DNA of 64,000 bases from Alternaria dauci (Eukaryota > Ascomycota > Dothideomycetes > Pleosporales > Pleosporaceae), in the NCBI RefSeq assembly GCF_042100115.1, contig NC_091281.1, forward strand, positions 372,001-436,000, written 5' to 3'. Below are positions 11,610 through 21,976 of this stretch, piece by piece. The notes beneath the pieces were generated by a model. It did not search any database. It was not told the DNA's origin and worked only from the letters and a program-made list of their open reading frames with translations. Both the position numbers and the translations under genes were made by a program. The number at the start of each line of letters is the position of its first letter. The stretch's first letter is position 1.

Positions 11610-12254
11610 GGCGTTGTGGGTGTACCTCTGGGACGAAGGGGGCAAAAACAGGGTATCACCAACAGTGCCGCACAACACCACAGCAAAGTAAAGATTTTTT
11701 TGCAAGTACCTGCGCATCAGATGCCTGTTGAGTAATAGATGTAAAGGGTTTTCTTTTCTTACGTTATACTATGGTTGTTGTGACGTTGTGGTGAGAAAGT
11801 TATGATCACCGGGAGGTGTTCGATTTTTCCCATCTCTCGACGATGCAGTCTATCATCTGTCTCTTACTTCGTGCCAGAACAATTCGGCTTCTTGATCTTT
11901 ACCAAGCGTACGCACATGTAATAGGGTTATGCACAACCTGTTTGTCGAAAGAATATCCAACTCCTAGGAAGTGTATGGTGCATGAACTACAAATGTCTTT
12001 CTTGCATCGCTCACGGAATGACCTCATTTGAAAACGGTATAATGACAGCTGATCACATTCCGCATTGAAATGGTACTAGAAAGCATTGGAAGCTTGCTAA
12101 AGGGCTTGATTAAAAAAATCCTTTTCCACGGTAACGACAGCAATCCCTTCTATGAATATATACCACGGGACATATGAGTAGCCTCCTGGATACGCTATTG
12201 AGCGTGCTATCACTGCTTGATATTCACTAGTAAGCACCACGACGCGCCCTTAGT
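11610..12254. other. Intergenic region, tRNA to secreted-protein gene
   Basis: GC is slightly lower than in the gene area. Only short frames without recognisable features. This holds the 3' UTR of the minus-strand gene ending at 12,255. No repeat seen. Confidence 0.4.
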
Positions 12255-12794
12255 CTACAGAGATTCATCCTCGTCCTCGTCCTCGTCGGGAGTGGGAGTG
12301 GGACTTGGCGGGAACGGTAGGCCACCACTACGAGAGGGCCTAGTGGGAGGAGACGGTACAGGGATGGCCGAGCGAGAAGGACGAGTAGATGGAGTTGGGC
12401 GGACAGATATCACGAAAGAGGGGGTTGCTGTTGGGCGGCTGGACAAGGTATCAGTACAAGTCATTCCACGACGAACTATCAAGAAACTCACAGCGAGCGT
12501 GAGAAGCTTGGAATTGGGTTACGGCTGACTGAGGGGCGAGGAGGAAATCCTCCAGTAGGGCGAGGTGGTGCGGCAGGTCCAGTCGGAAAGGGGGGAAGGG
12601 CTGTAGGAAGGCTAAAGCTTGGGAAAGGTCGGCGGGAGAAGCTGGGGAATGGAGGGACTTGTGGCTTGTCGTCGTCATCTTGGGGAGCAGCCAATGCAAG
12701 ACTATAATTCTGTCACACACGCTCATGGATAAGGATGATGAGCTGAGTTGTACCTAGTCATTCCCATGACATAAAGAACGGTCGAGAATTTCAT
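12255..12794 (-). CDS. Small secreted proline/serine-rich protein (unidentified)
   Basis: Three minus-strand exons that I assembled: 12,794-12,754, 12,701-12,492 and 12,438-12,255; introns of 52 and 53 nt (AG|GTACAA...TATAG and CT|GTGAGT...TCCAG). The frame is 435 nt, 144 residues. Residues 1-19 are a good signal peptide (MKFSTVLYVMGMTSLALA) with a likely cut before APQ. The mature part starts with an acidic DDDDK, then ~100 residues of Pro/Ser/Phe/Arg/Thr-rich low-complexity sequence with PFPSFS- and RPTPSTRPSRS-like repeats, and ends in an acidic (DE)n tail. It has no cysteine. The composition on both sides of the second junction is alike, which supports the splice. Unspliced, only unrelated fragments are seen. 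Alternative acceptor at 12,709 would give a different frame without a secretory context. Role unknown: cell-wall, surface or effector-type protein are all possible. Confidence 0.68.
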
Positions 12795-13181
12795 GATGCC
12801 TTTCCTGTTCCGAAATAGACAGATGTCTGTGTTGTGAACTGAAGCTGACGATCAGCAAGGTACAAACACTTCGGCCTTTATACAAACTAAAGACTCTGAT
12901 GTGTGATGAGAACTCTGTAGTATTGAGGGTGGCTACTGCGACTCCCGGCTAAATCATATCTACCCTGAGTAGTACCGTCCAGCCCGGATACGATATGAAG
13001 AACACGGAAGGTCATTGCTACTTCCAGGCACAAATGTCGTCAACGATCTGGAAAGACCATGCAGATCCAGTGAGAAAGACGGCAGGCGATCCAGTTCTCC
13101 CTGCACCGATAAAGGTCCATATGAGGGCCATCTGCACAAGAGCCTGAAATCACTCCACATGTTAAAGAGGGGTGACATAAA
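12795..13181. promoter_or_regulatory. Promoter of the secreted-protein gene and last GC-normal DNA
   Basis: A minus-strand TATA box (TATAAAG, + positions 12,876-12,882) lies ~85 bases upstream of the ATG, leaving room for a ~50-nt leader. The remaining sequence up to the AT-rich border has normal base composition; a 72-codon minus frame (13,178-12,960) has no recognisable feature. Confidence 0.55.
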
Positions 13182-13357
13182 AAAAGAGTAGTCTTAAAAG
13201 TTACTCTTTTGAACGCTTTATATCTCTAGAACTAGAGTAGCTAGAAAAAAGATTTCTAGAGTTTTAGAAAAAGAAAACTAGCTCTATAATTTTTTGTTTT
13301 CTGTAAGTAGGGGGGTATTATTAAAATATAACATTAATAAAGTAAAAAGTAGCTATC
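13182..13357. other. Start of the AT-rich block with two inverted repeats
   Basis: Composition changes abruptly within ~20 bases. Immediately at the border AAAAGAGTA (from ~13,184) and TACTCTTTT (ending ~13,210) form a hairpin, followed by CTCTAG AA CTAGAG (around 13,231-13,244). The 176 bases before the first LTR are RIP-like but match no element in the window that I recognise. Confidence 0.5.
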
Positions 13358-13833
13358 TATTATATAGGGGTTTACTATACTTCTCTAAGCTTAGTCTATA
13401 CTAAGGCGAGTTAGGCTTAGGTAATAGTCTATAAGGTAGGATATAGAATAATTAGGTAGAAAAGAGTTATTATTATAACTAAGAGATAATTACTACTAAT
13501 TCTATAAATAATAGAATAACTAGTTAATAATCTATATAAGAGATAAACTATTTAAGTTAACTATAATAAGTATAATAGTAAGATCTAATATATTCTTATA
13601 CCTATTACCTTAAGTCTTATCCTCTTTACCCTCCTCTCTAAGAGGGAGGCCTAAGAGGGCTATAGCCTCCTAATCCTTACTAGCCTCTTAGAGGCTAGGT
13701 CTTAGTAGGATACTAATCCTTTTATATAATCTAGGCCCTACCCTAGATCTACTTTTATCTATTATATCTACCTAATAGTCTTCCTTTATATAACCTATAT
13801 AAAAGGGAAGTAACTCTTTATTACCTTATAATA
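13358..13833 (-). repeat. LTR of the old chromovirus copy
   Basis: 476 bp, exactly the length of the two young LTRs, and alignable end to end with their reverse complement. Termini TG/CA have become TA/TA by RIP. It is followed directly by CCCCCCCTCTTAG, the reverse of the polypurine tract. Confidence 0.9.
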
Positions 13834-13972
13834 TTACCCCCCCTCTTAGGTATATTATCTTAATACTCTAAATTATTATTTCTTTACACCTAGTCTAGTA
13901 GTAGTAGTAGAGGTATAGCTACTCTTATAGTATTATAACTTCTCTTTCTTCTTTTTCTTACTTTCCCTAACT

Positions 13973-14617
13973 ATACCTAAAGTTTAAACTTCTTAATATA
14001 TCTATACTTAGAACTTAACTTAATAGTACTAGGCTTATACTAACTATATCTACTAGTAAAGGAATAAGATAACTTTTTATTATAAGTAGTATAAGAAGAA
14101 AAATCTTTATTATTTTATAGATACTACCTCTAAGTAGTATATAAGCTATATTTTAGTAAAAGTTAAGTATAGCTTATTTATAACTAAAAAAGAGTAAGAG
14201 AAGGTAGAGGCTAAAAAGTATAAGAAGCGCTTAGCGTTTCTTTAAGCTAAGGCTAAGGTTACTTAACTTTAACTAGAAGTAGTAGAGACTAAGGTATAAG
14301 AGTAAATATTTACTAATTAAGATTATATTATTTTAAGCCTTTAGGATTATATAAAAGAGTAAGCTAAGGGGAACTCTACTCTTAGTATTAACTTTTAATT
14401 AACTAAACTATTACTACTTAGACTATTAACTAACTTAGGCTAGTTATAGGATAATACTTCTTTTAATCCTTTTACTAAATTCTTTTCTTCCCTTAAGGAC
14501 CTAGTCCTCCCTTCTCTAGGTATCTCTAATAGTACTTATATACCTATAACTTATAGTTTATTAAATTTTCCTTTAGTTCCTAAGTATTCTAGCTCTCTAG
14601 CTATCCTAACTACTTAA
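13973..14617 (+). pseudogene. RIP-destroyed copy of the antisense Zn2Cys6-like ORF
   Basis: This is the counterpart of the open 214-codon frame at 22,496-21,852. It has precisely the same length (645 bp) from the former start (now ATA at 13,973-13,975) to the TAA at 14,615-14,617, with no indel evident. Many glutamine and tryptophan codons have become stops. Because the old element is reversed, the frame reads on the plus strand here. It shows that the ORF was part of the family before the younger insertion. Confidence 0.85.
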
Positions 14618-15939
14618 CTAAGTATTTCTACTAATAACTAATTTTCTATAGGTCCCTAATTTCCTTAACCTTATACTTATTATCTTTAAGCTTTATATTA
14701 GTAGCTAGCTTAGTATCTAGAGGTGCTATTTCTAAGAGTTTCTTATAAAAGATAAAGTAGATATATATACTTAGTAGGAGTTAGAGTTTATAATTTATAT
14801 TACTTATTTCCTTTAGAACCTTAAATAGTCCTACTTAGAGGTTATCTAGTTTCTTACTTAGTTATTTAGTTTTTAAGTTCTATTATAATAAGAAAACTTT
14901 ATCCCCCTCCTTAAAGGTTAGTCCCTTAATCCTTTACTTATTAGCTACCTTAGCTATTATAAGGTTCCTATAAACTATATTCTTACTTAATTTATTATAT
15001 AGTTCTTATATTAAGTAGGCTTTATTATCTATACTTACTATAATACTTTTAATATCTTTTAGATCTTAGTAAGTAACTAGCTTATATCTATAGTTTATAT
15101 AGTATAGTAAGTACTTTATTATTATAAACCTAGTACTATTATAAGCTAATTATACTATTAGTAAGAGTTTAACCTAGTTATCTTATAGCTTATTAGCGTA
15201 TATCCTTAGATACTATTCTAGTATCTAGTTTATTCTTTCTACTTAGCTATCTATTTTAGGGTAAAAGCTAGTTAATAGCTTCTTCTTTATACTTAACTTT
15301 ACTAGGAATATATTCTAATACTTAGAAGTAAATAGTTTATTATAATTAATAATAAACTCTTTTAGTATCTTATATTCTAATATTAGTACCTTACTAACCT
15401 TATATATATATTCTTCTACTATAATAGTTTCTTTAGTAGGTATAAACTTTACTCCTTTTATATATTAGTATATAATAACTAAGATTATATTATATAATCT
15501 TCTAGATCTTAGTTCTAATAATTTTAGGAGCTTTACTATAAAGTTTATTATTATACTATTCTATAGTCTTATTAGTAGTAGTAAAGGTTATAATAAACTA
15601 TAGGGCTTATATCTCTTAGGCTTATTCTAGTAATAAGCTAAATAGTTACTTAGGACGTCTTATACCTTTACTTATAAGTATAGTATTATAAATACCTTTA
15701 CTAAACGTCTAACTATCTCTTCTAGTAATATATATCTAAATTCTAAAGACTTATATAGTTCTTTAATAAGATTTAATCTTAGGTATAAAGGTATATATAT
15801 TTAATTACTTTAAATTATATCTTAGTACTCTTACTTATCTTATAATAGTTTATTAGAGCTATTTTTATTAGGCTTAAACTACTAGCTAGCTACTCTCTAC
15901 TACTATTACTACTAGAGTATTTTTACTTACTTAGCTACC
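14500..15939 (-). pseudogene. RIP-destroyed pol 3' half (chromodomain, integrase) of the old copy
   Basis: The reverse complement aligns with the chromodomain and integrase part of the young pol (20,525-21,976). All frames are full of TAA/TAG. The young copy sits at its end: the target reads TTAGCTACC, then the insertion, then CTACCTTAGC, which rejoins perfectly with the family sequence. Confidence 0.8.
15935..15939 (+). repeat. Target-site duplication CTACC, left copy
   Basis: Five bases CTACC precede the TG of the 5' LTR; the same CTACC follows the 3' LTR at 23,112-23,116. Five bp is typical for Ty3/Gypsy integrases. Confidence 0.95.
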
Positions 15940-16415
15940 TGTTACAAGGTAATAAGGAATTACTTCCCTTTCATGCAGGTCGTATGAAGGAAGACCATCG
16001 GGCGGACACGATGGACGAAAGTGGATCTAGGGCGGGGCCCAGATCACGTGAAAGGAATGGCATCCCGCCAAGACCTGGCCTCTGGGAGGCTAGTGAGGAT
16101 TAGGAGGTCACGGCCCTCCTAGGCCTCCCTCTTAGAAGGGAGGGTAAGGAGGACAGGACCTATGGCAATAGGTATAAGAATGTGTTAGATCTCATTATTA
16201 CACTCGTTATAGTTAACTTAAATAGTTCATCTCTTACACAGATTGTCAACTAGTTATTCTATCGTTTATAGAATTGGTATTGTTTATCCTTTGGTTATAA
16301 CGATAACTCTTTTCCACCTGATCATTCTATACGATACCTCACGGACTACCGCTTTAGTCTACCTCGCCTTAGTACGGACCGAGCCTAGAGAAGTATAGCC
16401 TAACCCCGTGTAACA
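15940..16415 (+). repeat. 5' LTR of the young chromovirus
   Basis: 476 bp, TGTTACAAGG...GTGTAACA. Compared with the 3' LTR nearly all differences I see are transitions of RIP type (CAGGTC against TAGGTC, GATCACG against GATTACG, GATTAGG against GATTGGG), going in both directions, so each LTR was hit separately. Confidence 0.95.
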
Positions 16416-16478
16416 CTTTGACCACCTTGGATATTAGTGGACGTTTAACCAACAGGACAGCCCGATTAAGATTTAACA
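16416..16478 (+). other. Leader and putative primer-binding region
   Basis: 63 bases between the 5' LTR and gag. I could not match the first bases (CTTTGACCACCTTGG) to a tRNA 3' end with confidence; a self-priming mechanism as in Tf1 cannot be excluded. Confidence 0.4.
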
Positions 16479-18419
16479 ATGGCTCATCAGGGAAACGCGC
16501 AGAACAACAGGGCTTAGGGTCAGGGACCCTCGACGCCAGCACGCCCTACCCTAGAAAATGATGAGATGCTGGAAGCATCCGATGACGAGGGAGAGAACCC
16601 TAACGTCACTGAGCTCAGGAATCTTAGGCAACACACAACCACGCAGGCTCAGCAGATTGCTGAGATGTAGGCAATGATCAATCAGCTTGTAGGGCAACTG
16701 ATGATGACCCCTAACGAACGACCCGTTGCTACAAAGAAACCCAAGATAGCGTCACCAGAGAAATACGGTGGAGAACGAGAAAAGCTACGAGTATTTCTCA
16801 CCAACATCGACCTGTACTGCGAGTACAACGAGGTACCCAACGACCAGGAAAAGATCCTTATGGCCAGTACATACATGAAGGATAAGGCTTCCAATTGGAT
16901 GCAACCCTATGTGGACGATTATCTGCTGGATGTAGAACACATGGGCACCAAAGAAGGAACCCGTACCTTATTCGCAAGTTGGACAGAGTTTAAGCAAGAG
17001 ATGGGACGCATCTTCGGAGAAGTAGACGCTCAGAACCAGGCAGAGAAGAAGATCACTCGCCTGAGGCAGACCTCGTCAGTATCGGCATACACGGCGGAAT
17101 TTAAGCAACTACAAGCACGGATCGATTGGGATGATGCGGCACTTCGAACGGTATTCGAAGCAGGCCTCAAAGAGAATGTCAAGGACGGCCTTGTACACCA
17201 CGATAAGCCCGGGACGCTACACGCTCTGATCGAGCTAGCCACGCGTATCGACAACAGGTTGTGGGAACGAAACGATCAGAAGAAATACTTCCGACCCAAC
17301 CTGCCCAACATGAAGAAACAGCGTGGTAGATTCGACAGGGATGGCGACGCCATCATGACCGGCAAGGTACAAGAGAAGGCTAAAGATAAGAAAACCTGAG
17401 GAGGTAAAAGACACGACGGTCTCTCTAAGGAAGAACGCCAGCGGCGTTACGACAACAAAGCATGTCTCTGATGCGGGAAGACAGGACACTTCGCTAGGGA
17501 TTGCGAAGAAGAACAAGTTAAACAGGCAGCTGTCAAGATCCGGATGATTAGACAAGGTACGCCTTACCCGGCTGGGATAGAGCTGGATGACAACCTAAGC
17601 GACTTAGACCTATACGAAGAGGCACGCTTGGAGGATAAGGAAGGCTACGAAATCGTCCTAAGAGTTAAACCGGATAACGAAGTTCTCACTATGGGCCAGC
17701 CAAAGAAGACTGACTGGAAGGTCAAAGGCACCATCGTGATGGAACGATTAGCTAACAACCAGTGTTGGGTATGTGGTAACAAGACACACTACGCCGACGA
17801 ATGCACGGTTCGCGAACGAATCATGATTACCGGCCCGAATGCCGAAGAAATTGGGTATCAGGCGATACACCAACAACCCTACTTCGATGATCCAATGGTT
17901 GAGGTCGAGGACCAAGAAGCCCACGAAGTAGAAGATACCAAGGATCACAAGGATTTGTGTTGGTATGACTGTAAGATAAATTGCGAGTTCCATAAGCAAG
18001 ATAAGGAGGATTGCAGGACAGACCAGGACCGGTGCTGCCACCTGAACCTCTGGGCAGACGAATGTCTAGCAGACATCTGCCATCTACACGAACCAGAGAA
18101 AGTGGAGATCCACTACAGACTTCTATGGACGCAATGCAGGAACGGGTGTGACTTCCATCGCAAGCAGCTCAAGGAAGCACACAAGGTGGATAACTATTAC
18201 CATCGCACCCTATCATCAAACATCTGCGAGGTAGCAGATTGTGAGATTCACGAGGCCAAGAAGGCTCAACCAAGGAAGAGGATCACCAGGGAGGAGATAC
18301 CTCACCAGAACATTCATTAGAGCTTCTGTTACGACGACAGGTGCTTGACGCACTACAGCTCAAAGAATGACACAGGCTACTTTCCTAAGTACAGGAAAGG
18401 TAAGCAGTCAAAAAACTAG
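16479..18419 (+). pseudogene. gag of the young chromovirus (646 codons, RIP stops)
   Basis: Frame from ATG 16,479 to TAG 18,417-18,419. The capsid-like part (~residues 85-260) shows PEKYGGEREKLRVFLTNIDLY and a downstream WTEFKQEM block, typical of Ty3/Gypsy Gag. A CCHC zinc knuckle lies at 17,463-17,507 (C-x2-C-x4-H-x4-C) and a second Cys/His-rich region follows (CWVCGNKTHYADEC and many C/H pairs to ~18,300). In-frame stops at 16,515, 16,668, 17,397, 17,469 and 18,318 are all TAG or TGA that fit CAG or CGA after C-to-T, i.e. RIP; one sits inside the zinc knuckle. The final TAG follows the frameshift heptamer directly. Confidence 0.88.
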
Positions 18420-18449
18420 GATGCCGCCAGGGACAGGGTCACGCTGGTG
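18410..18449 (+). promoter_or_regulatory. Predicted -1 ribosomal frameshift signal, gag to pol
   Basis: The heptamer A AAA AAC (18,410-18,416) is in the correct phase with gag (TCA AAA AAC TAG). After an 8-nt spacer a stem CGCCAG (18,425-18,430) can pair with CTGGTG (18,444-18,449; one G-U). The -1 frame has TAA at 18,401-18,403 and is otherwise open downstream apart from RIP stops, so the frame overlap is only ~13 bases and contains the heptamer. Confidence 0.78.
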
Positions 18450-21400
18450 AAGGCAGTCCTAAAACGACCCTTAGGAAGGTGCAGGATACTGATGGTTGGG
18501 TGAAGCAGCTGCTTACGACCGTATCTGTATAGGGACGAAACATCGAGGCGCTCGTAGATAGCGGGGCCGCACGAACGATGATCTCACCTAGAGTGGTGGA
18601 GAAACACGAACTACCCTACCGGGTTAAGAAGAACCCAGTATCGGTACTGTTAGCCGACAAGAAACCCATGGAATATAGAAACGGCATGATACGGATGGAA
18701 ACCGAATCAACAAAGCTACGGATAGCTGGCATAGAGTGCCAAATGAATATCGACATAATAGAACTAGGAGGACTAGACATGTTAATTAGTTATGACTGGC
18801 TAGATACCCATAACCCCGCCATCGACTGGCGAATAAAGACGATACTCAGAAGAGAACCTGTGCACAAGGTTGCTAGAGTACGCCAAAGAGTGAGCCCGAA
18901 GGACCAGAGCTCAACCCAGGACGGGAGGTTCGGCAAGATCTCGCCTCATAAGATCATGAGAATCTATAAGAAGGACCCTCAAAGAGTAGGAGTCATATGG
19001 ATAAGACGAGTCGCGACCACGAAGGAAGGACCCTTACCACTAGAGATACCAAGAGAGTATCAGACCGACGAGTTTAGAGAACTCTTCGAGGAAAACGAAG
19101 CCACGGACTTAGCAGACCATCAGGATTAGGATCACGAGATCATCCTAGATGAAGGGGCAAAGTTAAGCCCAGGACCTATGTATCCCATATCGCCCGAGCA
19201 CGATGCTGAGCTAAGGGAGTACATCCAGAAGAATCTGAAGAAGGGATTTATCCGACCGGGATCAGGCCCAATGGCCTCACCCATCTTGTTCGTAAAGAAG
19301 CCTAACGGGAAGTAGCGACTATGTGTCGACTTCCGAAGGTTAAACAGCGTTACTCGGAAGAACCGATATCCCTTACCACTAATAACCGAGCTCATGGATC
19401 GACTCCAGGGAGCCAAGTGGTTTACGAAGTTCGACGTTCGGGAAGGATTTCACCGAATCAGGATCAAGGAAGGACACGAATAGATGACAGCGTTCAAAAC
19501 GAAATATAGACTGTTCGAGTACACAGTAATGCCTTTTAGGTTAACGAATGCCCCGGCAACGTTTCAGTCAGTCATCAACAACGCTCTTCACGAGTACCTT
19601 AGAATCTTCGTCACAGCGTACATCAACAATGTGCTGGTATACTCTAGCGGGACGCTAGAAGAACATGTGGAACATGTCAAGAAAGTGCTCAGGAAGCTTA
19701 AGGAATACAAGCTGTACCTGCAGCCGGGGAAGTGCGAATTTCACACAAAGGAAACGGAATACCTAGGCTTCATAATATCCACAGAGGGGGTGAAGATGAA
19801 CCCAAAGAAGACAGCGGCTGTACAGGAATGGCCAACGCCCAAAACAGTCAAGGACGTGCAATCCTTCCTAGGATTTACCAACTACTACCGGAAGTTCATC
19901 AAGGATTACTCAAAGATCACAACACCTCTCTCCGAGATCACGAAGAAGGAAGTTGGTTTCAAATGGAACGAGGAACATCAGGAGGCTTTTGATCGAATTA
20001 AGCAGATATTCCTCGAGGCACTAGTACTAGAGATGTACGACCTAAAGCGAGAGACGCGAGTTGAGACCGACGCGTCAGATTATGCACTCGGAGCTGTATT
20101 GTCGCAGCAGTGCCTAGATAAAAAGTGGAGACTAGTGTTCTACTACTTAAGAAAGTTCTCTGGAGCAGAACTAAACTACGACGTTCACGATAAGGAGCTA
20201 CTAGGAGTAGTCGATGCCTTTGAACAGTGGGAAGTCTATTTGCTAGGACTACCACACCAGATCGAGGTTTTTACTGATCACCAGAACTTGGCAGGTTTCA
20301 TGACAACGAAGAAACTTAACTGACGATAAGTCCGATGGGCTGAGATGCTAGCTCAGTTCGACTTTAAGATAACTCACCGCGCTGGAACGCTTAACGGAGC
20401 TGCGGATGCTTTAAGCAGGAGATCCGACTTACGCGAGGAAAATTATAAGGAACCACATGACGCCATGTTTAAGAAGATGCCTGATGGCACACTACGTTAC
20501 AACCAGCCGGAACTAGCTAAGATAGCTAAGGTGGCCGAGCGGGTAGAAACACTTCAGCAGCAGTGGCAGCAGAGAGCGGCCAGCTGGCAGTTCGAGCCTG
20601 ACGAGAACGGCTCTGACGAACTGTTACAAGACGAGCGAGAGTACTAAGATATGATTCGAAGCGATCGAACATATGTACCCCCACACATAAGATCGAGTCT
20701 CATCAAGGAACTGCATAAGTCCCTAGAGTATGGATATGTATCGCTAGAAGAAATGGTCAGGCGACTATTAAAGGTGTTTGCGATACCACGCTTGCGAGCG
20801 AAGGTGCAGGACGTCCTAGGCAACTGTTTGGCTTGTTATTAGAACAAACCTAAGAGACATAAGCCCTATGGCCTGTTACAACCCTTACCGCCACTAACGA
20901 GACTATAGAGCAGCGTAACAATGGACTTCATAGTGAAGCTCCCGAAGTCGTTAGAACTAGGATCCGGAAGATTATGCGACACAGTCCTAGTTATCGTGTG
21001 TCGTCACACGAAAGGAGCAAAGTTTGTGCCTACGGAAGAAACCATTACGGCAGAAGAATGCGCGTATGAGGTCAGCAAGGCACTTATGTTAGAACATGGG
21101 ATACCTGAAGAATTCATCACTGATCGTGATAAACTGTTCACTTCTAAGTATTGGAACACATTCCTGGTAAAGCTGGGTGTGAAGAAGAAACTATCGACTA
21201 GCTTCCACCCCAAAACAGATGGCTAGACGGAACGAACGAACCAGACACTGGAATAGTATCTGAGGATGTACGCCAACAAGCTGCAAGATAATTGGGTTGA
21301 ACTCTTGCCGACAGCACAATTGGCCTACAATAGTACTAGGTCTGCGACGACTAAGTACTCACTACACTACGCGAATTACGGATATGAGCCGGTTGCTCAT

Positions 21401-21976
21401 CGAGATCCAAAAGATATAGAGAGTATCGCAGTAGGTGCAGACGATAAAGCCCGCTTGATGCGAGGACTGCACGAAGAATTGAGTAAGAACATAGCTCATA
21501 GGAACCTCACGACAGCTAAGGCGGCTAATAAGTAAAGGATTGAGGGACCAACCTTTAAGAAGGGGGACAAAGTTTTCCTGTCACGTTAGAACTTGAAAAC
21601 TAAGCGACTAAGCAAGAAACTGGACAACCTCTGAATAGGACTATTTGAGGTTCTAGAGGAAATGGGTAACGTAAACTACAAACTCTAACTCCTACTAGGC
21701 ATGCGCATCCACCCTGTCTTTCACAAGAAACTCCTGGAAAGAGCACCTCTAGATGCCGAGCTAGCTACCGACATAGAGCTCGAAGACGATGAGTACGAGG
21801 TCGAAGAAATCAGGGACCTGCGGAAAATCGGTCGTTAGTGGAAATACTTGGTTAAGTGGCTAGGATGGCCAGAGAGCCAGAACACTTGGGAACTAAAAGA
21901 AAATTTGACGAACTGCAAGTCACAGGTACGTGAGTACCATCGGAAACACCTAGAGAAGGGAGGACCGGGTCCTTAA
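18416..21976 (+). pseudogene. pol of the young chromovirus (PR-RT-RH-IN-chromodomain, RIP stops)
   Basis: One frame (-1 relative to gag) of 1187 codons to TAA 21,974-21,976. Protease: active site VDSGAA near 18,560. [11 protein letters not shown] (~19,320), FTKFD and the catalytic box, which reads YINN at 19,619-19,630 instead of YIDD. RNase H: ETDASDYALGAVLSQ (~20,065). Integrase: a Cys/His-zinc region with one His replaced by Tyr, catalytic residues in MDFIVKLP (20,921 on), ITDRD (~21,117) and the region after FHPKTDG. Chromodomain: YEVEEI...YLVKWLGW (~21,796-21,940), with one stop inside. Stops at 18,530, 19,127, 19,313, 19,481 and more fit CAG, CAA, CGA or TGG hit by RIP. Chromodomain and domain order define a chromovirus. 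Confidence 0.92.

Noticed and set aside
12451..12726. Minus-strand frame MTTTSHKSLHS... as the coding frame at this locus
   Set aside because: Has no secretory start and ends just past the donor; the alternative frame joins a signal peptide and two composition-matched exons through consensus splice sites.
12960..13178. 72-codon minus-strand frame next to the AT-rich border
   Set aside because: No start context, domain or conserved feature; length expected by chance.
16416..16440. tRNA-type primer-binding site
   Set aside because: No convincing complementarity to a tRNA 3' end that I can recall; left as putative leader only.
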